This document shows positions 24,639 through 30,342 of a stretch of DNA of 30,342 nucleotides, piece after piece. The stretch covers positions 1-30,342 of the forward strand of contig CAMMMI010000006.1 in assembly GCA_946497905.1 (NCBI GenBank). The letters are read 5' to 3'. The position numbers and the translations under genes were made by a program. Numbering within the stretch: the stretch's first letter is position 1; each line of letters begins with the position of its first letter. The notes under the pieces were generated by a model, which worked only from the letters and a program-made list of their open reading frames with translations, was not told where the DNA came from and made no database searches. Source of the DNA: an uncultured Clostridium sp. GTDB taxonomy: Bacteria; Bacillota; Clostridia; TANB77; CAG-508.

Positions 24639-24679
24639 AAAGAGGCAAATAAAAATACGATTTTAAATCGCTAATCAAC

Positions 24680-25186
24680 TTATATTCTTTCTTTTATAAT
24701 TTTTACATATTTATTTTTTAGCTTTGTATAAAATTTTAATTCTACATTAGAAATACTACTATCTAATACCTTTCCTTTTTGTTGCATTTCATGTAGAAAT
24801 ATATTATTTCGATACATAACTTGTTTTACTATCTCTTGTTCATCTATCTTATGAGCCTTTAAAGAACAGAGAATATATACATTATTGCAAAAATGTTCTA
24901 GTTCTTCATCTGACACATCTCCTACCTTTTCAAGTACATCTTTTTTTATCATAGTTATTATTTCTTCTTTATAGTCTTTTTCTAGTAATTTTTCATATTT
25001 TCCAATAAGTCTTTTGTTCTCCTCATCATACTGTCTAGTAGCTTTTAAATATACAGCTATAGCAGAATCAAGTTCTATACTTTTAATGTAAATATCATCT
25101 TGCTTTCCATTATTAGCAATTAGTAGATCCAATTCGTCTTTTTTCTTCTGAATCTCTTTTTGCAATTTTTCTAATTTATATACCAT
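24680..25186 (-). CDS. Spo0E-like phosphatase-domain protein
   Basis: 168 residues, ATG 25186 after AGGAGG. The first about 55 residues form a helical hairpin: LEKLQKEIQKKKDELDLLI, a turn, then SIELDSAIAVYLKA, which resembles the SxELDxLI signature of Spo0E-family aspartyl-phosphate phosphatases that dephosphorylate Spo0A~P. Family members are usually only 50-90 residues, so the extra about 110 helical residues are unusual. Its place among element regulators suggests that the ICE modulates host sporulation or post-exponential signalling. Assignment rests on the motif and helical layout. Confidence 0.6.
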   Translation of the reverse strand: MVYKLEKLQKEIQKKKDELDLLIANNGKQDDIYIKSIELDSAIAVYLKATRQYDEENKRLIGKYEKLLEKDYKEEIITMIKKDVLEKVGDVSDEELEHFCNNVYILCSLKAHKIDEQEIVKQVMYRNNIFLHEMQQKGKVLDSSISNVELKFYTKLKNKYVKIIKERI

Positions 25187-25230
25187 GATATACCTCCTAT
25201 TTTATATAATAATTTATTCTTAAAGTAATA

Positions 25231-25250
25231 TTGAAAGGTGTGCCTTTCAA
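25231..25250. promoter_or_regulatory. 20-bp operator-like palindrome
   Basis: TTGAAAGGTGTGCCTTTCAA, perfect 8-bp arms around TGTG, midway between the divergent 24680 and 25310 genes. A likely binding site for one of the XRE proteins. Confidence 0.7.
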
Positions 25251-25309
25251 ATAATAACATAAAAGAATGATAAAATCAACCTGTTATGAAATAAAAAGGA
25301 AGGTTGATT

Positions 25310-25591
25310 ATGAATACTAGAAATCCATATACAGATTTAAATGGAAAATTAAATGTTACAGGAGAAAATATTAAATATTATAGAATTGAAAAAGGTTTAT
25401 CTGCACAACAATTATCAGACAAACTAATCATGATGGGTTTAGATATACATAGACAAGCAATTTTTGCTATTGAGTCTGGTAAAAGGACAGTTGTAGACTA
25501 TGAACTTGGTGCATTTGCTGAAATATTAGGAGTATCTACAGATACATTATTAAAAAAATTCTTAAATCATATAAAAAGTGAAAATCAATAA
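25310..25591 (+). CDS. XRE-family helix-turn-helix regulator
   Basis: 93 residues from ATG 25310 after GGAAGG; an earlier in-frame start at 25304 overlaps that site. NIKYYRIEKGLSAQQLSDKL followed by RQAIFAIESGKR forms a Cro/cI-type helix-turn-helix covering most of the protein, leaving little room for a separate dimerization domain. Transcribed divergently from the Spo0E-like gene across the 25231 palindrome and convergently with the next XRE gene. Such pairs often form a cI/cro-like switch deciding between maintenance and excision. Confidence 0.8.
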   Translation: MNTRNPYTDLNGKLNVTGENIKYYRIEKGLSAQQLSDKLIMMGLDIHRQAIFAIESGKRTVVDYELGAFAEILGVSTDTLLKKFLNHIKSENQ

Positions 25592-25628
25592 AAGAGATTA
25601 CTAGCCGTAGCTAGTGAATCTCTTTTTT
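25591..25628. terminator. Bidirectional terminator between convergent XRE genes
   Basis: AAAGAGATTACTAGC and GCTAGTGAATCTCTTT form an imperfect hairpin ending in T6, between the 25310 and 25611 genes. Confidence 0.75.
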
Positions 25629-26009
25629 GTTACTTTTAGATTTTTCTTTTATATCTTTTAGAGTATTTATTTCTTTCCTATGTGAAAATTTTATAAATTG
25701 ACTTATATTTACATAGATATATTCCAATTCTTCTTCAGATACTACATTTAAAATATAATCTATTTTTCTTCTAATTCTTTCTCTATTTTTGCTATCATCT
25801 TTTTGTAATAATAATTCTTCTATTGTATAGCCTGTAATTTCAGATATTTTTAAATATGTTTCAATATTATTTACTTTGCTAGTCGCATTTTCTAATCTTG
25901 TAGCAGTATGTATGCTTATGCCTATTTCTTCGGCAAATTCTTCTCTAGTTTGTTTTAATTCTTTTTCTCTAATTCGCCTAATTTTTTCCCCTATTTTATC
26001 GTAATTCAT
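25611..26009 (-). CDS. XRE-family repressor of the ICE integration operon
   Basis: 132 residues, ATG 26009 after GGAGG. Helix-turn-helix at about 6-62 (KIRRIREKELKQTREEFAEE, then SIHTATRLENATSK). The C-terminal half is highly charged and helical. It is divergent from the sigma-like/xis/int operon, as the Tn916 Orf9 repressor is. A perfect 14-bp inverted repeat (26054-26102) in the intergenic region is the natural candidate for its operator. Likely keeps excision genes off in the integrated state. Confidence 0.8.
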   Translation of the reverse strand: MNYDKIGEKIRRIREKELKQTREEFAEEIGISIHTATRLENATSKVNNIETYLKISEITGYTIEELLLQKDDSKNRERIRRKIDYILNVVSEEELEYIYVNISQFIKFSHRKEINTLKDIKEKSKSNKKEIH

Positions 26010-26411
26010 TACTTACGCCTCCATTATATAATTTTATAGTTATTAATGAAAAAATTACATATCAATTTTGCACAAAATAATATGCCAGAATTGATATGTA
26101 ATTCTGTTTTAAATCCCTATATCATAATTATACGATTTATACATATTGTTAAATGCGACAAAATTCAACAAAACTCAAGGACAATTTTCGACAAAGTTTT
26201 ATTGCAATTATATGTATAATCCTGTCAGAATTTGTCTGTTAGAGTTTGGAGTAATATACAAAAGAAAAATGATGAAAATTACTAATGATACTTAATCATT
26301 ACTTAACAACTCTAACAGTCAATTTTTGTGTAAAGGAGGTTAATTTTATTTAATATAGGGTTACTTTCAAATTTTGATGGACAAGTTCCAATCTAAAATT
26401 TGGAGGTAATT
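26010..26411 (+). promoter_or_regulatory. Regulatory region and leader of the sigma-like/xis/int operon
   Basis: About 400 bp without a gene. It holds: the 14-bp inverted repeat ATTACATATCAATT/AATTGATATGTAAT (26054-26102); three Spo0A-box-like sites, TGCGACA (26154), TTCAACA (26164) and TTCGACA (26187, exact complement of TGTCGAA); a TATAAT at 26215-26220 with a weak -35; and an 11-bp inverted repeat CTGTTAGAGTT/AACTCTAACAG (26236-26318) that could fold as an attenuator. GTGTAAAGGAGG at 26328 resembles the relaxase leader. Confidence 0.65.
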
Positions 26412-26861
26412 ATGAAAGATTATTTAAAAGAAACACTTACACAAGAAGAAAGATTAATAATATTAGGGGTAATATGGAAAGTAGCACGTAAATACAAAAG
26501 AAAATACTATATTGAACAAAAGAAATATTGTGAAATTATAGATAATATTGATTTAGTAACTGAAGATACTTACACCTTTTACAAATATAATTCACAAAGC
26601 AAAATAGTATCATTGACTCCTCTTACAGAAAAACAAAAATGTGATATTGTTATGGAACTTGATTCACTATTAAGAGAATTATGCCTATTTGAATTAATAA
26701 GAACATTGACTTTTAATGAAAAGTTGGTGTTCTTTTTGTTTTACCTGGAAGAATATAAAAATATGGAAGTCGCAACACTTTTAGATAACGCTGAAAGAAC
26801 TATACTTAACAGAAGAAAATCTATAGATAACAAAATCAAAAAAATGAAAGGGGAATTATAA
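26412..26861 (+). CDS. Sigma-70-like regulator (Tn916 Orf7-type)
   Basis: 149 residues from ATG 26412 after TTGGAGG. The N-terminal half is basic and helical. The C-terminal part LTFNEKLVFFLFYLEEYKNM followed by EVATLLDNAERTILNRRKSI is a sigma region 4-type helix-turn-helix, which recognises -35 sequences. In Tn916-like elements a protein of this kind heads the regulatory operon and is needed for expression of downstream functions. Short, lacking region 2, so probably an auxiliary sigma-like activator rather than a full sigma factor. Confidence 0.7.
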   Translation: MKDYLKETLTQEERLIILGVIWKVARKYKRKYYIEQKKYCEIIDNIDLVTEDTYTFYKYNSQSKIVSLTPLTEKQKCDIVMELDSLLRELCLFELIRTLTFNEKLVFFLFYLEEYKNMEVATLLDNAERTILNRRKSIDNKIKKMKGEL

Positions 26862-26862
26862 A

Positions 26863-27039
26863 ATGAGTAATATTTTTAATAATTATAATTTAAGTAATGA
26901 AGAAATAGAAAAAATTATAAAAGACTTTAGACAAGATATTAAAAGAGCCTCTAAAATAAATGGCAAAATAGATGAAGATTGTGAACAAAAAATAATGATT
27001 GCAATATATCAAAAATTAAGTAGAAATAGAAAAAAATAA
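26863..27039 (+). CDS. Small charged ORF after the sigma-like gene
   Basis: 58 residues, ATG 26863, one base after the previous stop, so probably translated by coupling from the AAAGGGG at 26848. Sequence NNYNLSNEEIEKIIKDFRQD is helical and charged, with no membrane segment. It occupies the place of Tn916 orf8-like small proteins. Function unknown. Confidence 0.5.
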   Translation: MSNIFNNYNLSNEEIEKIIKDFRQDIKRASKINGKIDEDCEQKIMIAIYQKLSRNRKK

Positions 27040-27088
27040 AATTTTTTTAAAAATTTTTAAAAAATTTCCGATTTTTGATGTTTGGGTG

Positions 27089-27143
27089 GCATTTACCTAG
27101 TAGAAAAATAAATTTTCTAATTTTAAGAAAAGGGGGTAAATGC
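27089..27143 (+). promoter_or_regulatory. Hairpin covering the ribosome binding site of the 27145 gene
   Basis: GCATTTACC (27089-27097) is the perfect complement of GGTAAATGC (27135-27143), which overlaps the AGGGGG binding site and abuts the ATG at 27145. An inner repeat TAGAAAA/TTTTCTA extends the stem. It would block translation unless unfolded. Confidence 0.65.
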
Positions 27144-27144
27144 T

Positions 27145-27339
27145 ATGGACATAAAAAAAGCTATTGAATATGCACAAGTTGCACTAAAAAAGGTACAAGA
27201 AGAAAATAAAATTAAAAATAAACAATTAACAGCCAAACAACTAGGCGAAACAATGTGGCTGATGTATTACATGTATGATGATGAGAAAATACATATAAAG
27301 GCTACAGAAATTATAAATAATTTGGAGTTGAAGAAATGA
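27145..27339 (+). CDS. Small helical protein
   Basis: 64 residues, ATG 27145 after AAGGGGG. Lysine- and glutamate-rich, mostly helical (IEYAQVALKKVQEENKIKNK), followed by MWLMYYMYDDEKIHI. No family recognised. Its ribosome binding site lies inside a predicted hairpin. It overlaps the next gene by four bases (ATGA), so the two are coupled. Confidence 0.5.
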   Translation: MDIKKAIEYAQVALKKVQEENKIKNKQLTAKQLGETMWLMYYMYDDEKIHIKATEIINNLELKK

Positions 27340-27518
27340 TTAAAATTTTAATTGTGTTAATAATGTTTGGCTGTTTTGTTTTTAGTGCAGTAGTATTCAA
27401 ACAAAATAGAAAATCGAAAAGAAAGAAACAAAAACAAGTTTATAAAACACCGAAATTATCAAGTCTAAAAGGTAAAAAGTTTAGTGATTATATAGATAAT
27501 ATTACAAAAGACCTATAA
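27336..27518 (+). CDS. Small single-pass membrane peptide
   Basis: 60 residues. Residues about 2-20 (IKILIVLIMFGCFVFSAVVF) form a single membrane helix, followed by a very basic stretch KQNRKSKRKKQKQ and a short tail. Coupled by ATGA to the preceding gene. No family recognised. The basic cytosolic face could contact DNA or membrane lipids. Confidence 0.5.
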   Translation: MIKILIVLIMFGCFVFSAVVFKQNRKSKRKKQKQVYKTPKLSSLKGKKFSDYIDNITKDL

Positions 27519-27582
27519 TAGTATTTTTGTATTCAAAAACTGTTATATAAAAAGTCAACCATTATTAATTGAAAGGCTTGAT

Positions 27583-28008
27583 ATGAGTAATAAAGAAAAG
27601 ATTATTGCTTTGTTTTTTGAAGATAAATTATCAACAATAGAAATTGCAAATAAATTGCATATAACAAAACAATATGTTTCCAAAATAGTTAGACAAGATT
27701 CAAGATATGCAAATGAAAGAGCAGATAGGAAATCAAAAAATAAAGAAAAACAAAAGCAAAGAGTTAAAAACTATATTTATAACAAAAGAAAAAAAGAAAG
27801 ACAAGAACGATTAAATGCTATTGTAGAAATGCAACATATTCAAGCAAGTTGCGAATTATCAGGACGAAAGACCATAAATAATCGTGAATTTAGAAACTGG
27901 AACAGTAGTATTTACGAATATCATAATTCAACAAAAGAGTATCGTATTAAAGAAGAATATAAAAATAAGACATCTTATGCAGTACCTAAAAAAATAAAAT
28001 GGGATTAA
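27583..28008 (+). CDS. Sigma-region-4-like DNA-binding protein
   Basis: 141 residues, ATG 27583 after GAAAGG. Residues about 3-38 (EKIIALFFEDKLSTIEIANK, then HITKQYVSKIVRQD) form a helix-turn-helix like sigma region 4 or resolvase-type HTH. A very basic stretch (ERADRKSKNKEKQKQRVKNY) and a variable C-terminus follow. Proteins of this kind are common in Clostridial ICEs upstream of xis and int. Likely a DNA-binding regulator of the excision genes. Confidence 0.6.
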   Translation: MSNKEKIIALFFEDKLSTIEIANKLHITKQYVSKIVRQDSRYANERADRKSKNKEKQKQRVKNYIYNKRKKERQERLNAIVEMQHIQASCELSGRKTINNREFRNWNSSIYEYHNSTKEYRIKEEYKNKTSYAVPKKIKWD

Positions 28009-28019
28009 GGAGAATACCA

Positions 28020-28211
28020 ATGAATGCTATTGATGAAAAGATAGGTCTTAATATAAAAGAGGCTAGTAAATTAATGGGAATAAATGAAAAGTTAATGTCA
28101 GAGCTAACTCATATAAAAGGTTTTCCCTGTATAAAGTTCAAACGAAGAACAGTAATTAACAAACTAAAGTTACAAGAATGGTTTGATAAAAATAGTGGTA
28201 GATATTTTTAG
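28020..28211 (+). CDS. Excisionase (Xis-like)
   Basis: 63 residues from ATG 28020 after AAGGAG; the in-frame ATG at 27999 lies upstream of that site. A winged-helix/MerR-like reading: LNIKEASKLMGINEKLMSEL, then FPCIKFKRRTVINKLKLQEW, the layout of small excisionase-family proteins that bend DNA and bias the integrase to excision. It sits directly before the integrase gene, as in Tn916. Confidence 0.75.
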   Translation: MNAIDEKIGLNIKEASKLMGINEKLMSELTHIKGFPCIKFKRRTVINKLKLQEWFDKNSGRYF

Positions 28212-28225
28212 ATATTTACCACTTT

Positions 28226-28268
28226 TTTTGAAATTGGGCTGAAATCTGAAATTGAACACGTTATAATT
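28226..28268 (+). promoter_or_regulatory. 43-bp conserved leader/promoter element, copy 2
   Basis: Matches 13082-13124 at 37 of 43 positions. Here the -10 is TATAAT (28262-28267) with CTGAAA 17 bp upstream. It probably drives the integrase separately from the upstream genes. Confidence 0.7.
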
Positions 28269-28310
28269 AAGGAAAATCATTATATTTTGACTTATTCTGT
28301 TTCCTTAATT
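28265..28310 (+). promoter_or_regulatory. Leader inverted repeat before the integrase
   Basis: AATTAAGGAAA (28265-28275) and TTTCCTTAATT (28300-28310) are perfect 11-bp arms 24 nt apart. The second arm ends directly before AAAGGAGGG, so the hairpin could control access to the ribosome binding site. Confidence 0.65.
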
Positions 28311-28326
28311 AAAGGAGGGAAAAATT

Positions 28327-29856
28327 TTGAAAGAGAAACAGAAAAAAGATAATGATAAAAAAACAAGAAATAAAAATGGCGAGGGTACTTTTAGACAAAA
28401 AGGTAATAAATGGGAAGGTAGAGTATCTGTAAAAATAAATGGTAGATCCGTACAAAAATCTGTTAGTGGAGATACAGAAAGAGAAGCTAGAGATAAAGCA
28501 AGACTATTAAAAAAATTCTATGAAGAAAAAGAGAAAAAATATGCTTATTTAAGAATAAAACAGTCTGAAGTTACATTAGAAGAATGGATTAAAGTATGGG
28601 TTAAAGATTATAAAAGACTAACTATTGCTGAAAGCACATTAGCAGGTTATATAAGTAAAATCAATTCATATATTAGACCGTATTTTAAAAAAAGAAAAAT
28701 ACAAGAAATTGATAAAAACGACATTCAATTATTTGTAAATTATATGGCAACATTAAAGAAGAAAAAGACAAGAAATGATAATGAAAGAAAATCTGATAAA
28801 TTATTATCAATAAAGACAATAAAAGATACAGTAAAAATATTAAGAATGATTTTTGCAGACGCTGAAGAAGAAATGCAACTAATTCCATATAATCCGGTCA
28901 ACAAACCTAAATACCCTAAAAGAAAAACAACCAAAAAGAAAGAAATATTAAGTATAGAAGAACAAATTGCAGTAACAAATATTTTATTATCAGAGTATAA
29001 TGGAATAGCCTTTCTATCACTATTTATTTTAGGAGTAAGGGCAAGTGAATTAGCAGGCTTTTTATGGAAAGATTTAGATGACATAGTAAATGGAATTAGT
29101 GTAAGTAGAGGATTTCAAATAGTCGACATCTATGATGATGATTTAAACAAAATAAGATCCGAAAGAAAATATACTGAATTAAAATCAGAGGCTAGCGAAA
29201 GAATAGTACCTGTTATGCCAATATTAAAAATAGCATTAGAAAATTATAAAGCTGAAATAATGAAACAGCTAGGAATTACAGATGAAAAATTATTAGACAA
29301 TGAAAGTATTTTTAAGACTAAAAATGGAAATACAATAACATCTGATTATTTAAGACATAGGCTACAGTATGTTTTAAAAAAATATGGTTTTGAAAAACAT
29401 ATTACAGTACATGAATTAAGACATACATTTGCCACTAGGTGTTTAGAAAGTGGCATTGATATGAAAACAGTACAAACATTTTTAGGACATGCTGATTACA
29501 AACTAACTGCTAATACTTATTCTCATGTATTAAGACAAACAAAAAATAATCAAATTCTAAAATATAACACATATATAACGGATACTATACAAAAGAGTTT
29601 GGAAGATGTTATGAATATAACAGAAGAAACTGTAAAGAATCCGAGGTTAAAGCAAAAAGCTATTGAAAATATGAAAAAGAATTTTGAATTATTAATAGAA
29701 ACAAAATTTAGAGAAAAAGAAGAACAATTGAAAGCTAAAGAAAAACAAGAAAATATAACTGATAATAACCAAAATCAAACATCTAATTCTACAAAAACAA
29801 CTCAAACAAAAAAATATACATTAAGACGCATTACTAGAAGAAAAATTGCAATATAG
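28327..29856 (+). CDS. int: Tyrosine recombinase integrase of the ICE
   Basis: 509 residues from TTG 28327 after AAAGGAGGG. An arm-binding N-domain (GEGTFRQKGNKWEGRVSVKI) and a SAM-like core-binding domain (about 80-190) precede the catalytic domain. The visible catalytic residues are R238 (GVRASEL), H362-x-x-R365 (HELRH), H388 (LGHAD) and nucleophile Y398 (NTYSHV). A C-terminal extension of about 85 residues, helical then Asn/Thr-rich, is longer than in Tn916 Int. It lies next to a tRNA-fMet 3' fragment and repeated TTAGGGAA motifs, so it most likely integrates into tRNA-fMet. No CGG codon. Confidence 0.92.
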   Translation: MKEKQKKDNDKKTRNKNGEGTFRQKGNKWEGRVSVKINGRSVQKSVSGDTEREARDKARLLKKFYEEKEKKYAYLRIKQSEVTLEEWIKVWVKDYKRLTIAESTLAGYISKINSYIRPYFKKRKIQEIDKNDIQLFVNYMATLKKKKTRNDNERKSDKLLSIKTIKDTVKILRMIFADAEEEMQLIPYNPVNKPKYPKRKTTKKKEILSIEEQIAVTNILLSEYNGIAFLSLFILGVRASELAGFLWKDLDDIVNGISVSRGFQIVDIYDDDLNKIRSERKYTELKSEASERIVPVMPILKIALENYKAEIMKQLGITDEKLLDNESIFKTKNGNTITSDYLRHRLQYVLKKYGFEKHITVHELRHTFATRCLESGIDMKTVQTFLGHADYKLTANTYSHVLRQTKNNQILKYNTYITDTIQKSLEDVMNITEETVKNPRLKQKAIENMKKNFELLIETKFREKEEQLKAKEKQENITDNNQNQTSNSTKTTQTKKYTLRRITRRKIAI

Positions 29857-30105
<249 letters not shown>

Positions 30106-30157
30106 ATTTAGAATTTTTTGTTTAAAGGGATATCCTTGAAACAATTTATATATAAGG

Positions 30158-30185
30158 CTTTTACTAGAAATAGTAGAAGTTTTTT
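30158..30185 (+). terminator. Terminator downstream of the att fragment
   Basis: CTTTTACTA/TAGTAGAAG hairpin with a GAAA loop, followed by T6. Perhaps the original terminator of the host tRNA gene. Confidence 0.7.
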
Positions 30186-30342
30186 AATTATCTTTTAAAT
30201 ATTTGAAAGCAAAATACAAAACAAATGTTTTTGACAATAATAAATATATATGATATAAAATATATAAATTTGATAATTAGGAAGTGCTAAGGTTGAAAAA
30301 TAATGAAGGAAAAAGTCCATAAAAAATAGAAGTCCTAGAAAA
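30186..30342. other. Flanking AT-rich DNA without a visible gene
   Basis: Beyond the att fragment and its terminator I see no convincing coding frame up to the edge. A short TTG frame after AGGAAG near 30295 stops within ten codons. Confidence 0.4.

Overview
The window is AT-rich DNA of a low-GC Gram-positive (Bacillota) with strong GGAGG ribosome binding sites, many TTG starts, LPxTG/sortase surface genes and a Spo0E-like protein. This suggests a spore-forming Clostridia/Bacilli host; I cannot name a species. Most of it is an integrative and conjugative element (ICE) built like Tn916-type elements: an oriT/MobC/relaxase region, a type IV secretion operon, surface cargo, then a repressor/sigma-like/Xis/Int module ending at a tRNA attachment site.

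Layout. 1-2.9 kb: candidate oriT, ribbon-helix-helix MobC-like gene, an inserted DUF1385-like membrane gene and a MobP-type relaxase. 2.9-14.3 kb: conjugation operon (VirD4/TcpA coupling ATPase, VirB2-, VirB6- and PrgI-like proteins, VirB4 ATPase, M23 peptidase, TadZ-like protein, sortase and small membrane proteins). 14.3-17.5 kb: large thioester/CnaB adhesin ending in LPKTG. 17.5-19.3 kb: small gene and a cytosine-5 DNA methyltransferase. 19.4 kb: tRNA-fMet (minus strand). 19.65-20.2 kb: an RpoA C-terminal-domain-like gene and a lone recombinase zinc ribbon. 20.3-24.0 kb: six small genes, each with its own promoter and most with a visible terminator. 24.2-29.9 kb: XRE regulators, Spo0E-like protein, sigma-like factor, small ORFs, excisionase and tyrosine integrase. 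30.05-30.1 kb: a displaced tRNA-fMet 3' half.

The main anomaly is one repeated kind of frameshift. Eight genes (coupling ATPase, VirB4, VirB6-like, methyltransferase, adhesin, recombinase zinc ribbon and two small ORFs) are interrupted 19 times. Every time the in-frame codon is CGG, and skipping its C restores the conserved protein with glycine (GGN) at that spot. No CGG in those genes, or in the other genes of the conjugation and integrase modules, can be read as arginine. In contrast, six of the seven small genes that share a distinctive promoter use ten in-frame CGG codons plainly as arginine. The pattern fits +1 reading of CGGN as Gly (a quadruplet or hungry-codon event) rather than random decay.

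Other notable structure: a seven-member promoter family with ATGTAAA-like spacers, two of them divergent on a single TTGCAA hexamer; an att arrangement in which the hybrid tRNA and its displaced 3' half lie in opposite orientation, implying an inversion, two elements or a misjoin; and Spo0A-box-like sites in the integration-operon leader of an element that also encodes a Spo0E-like phosphatase.
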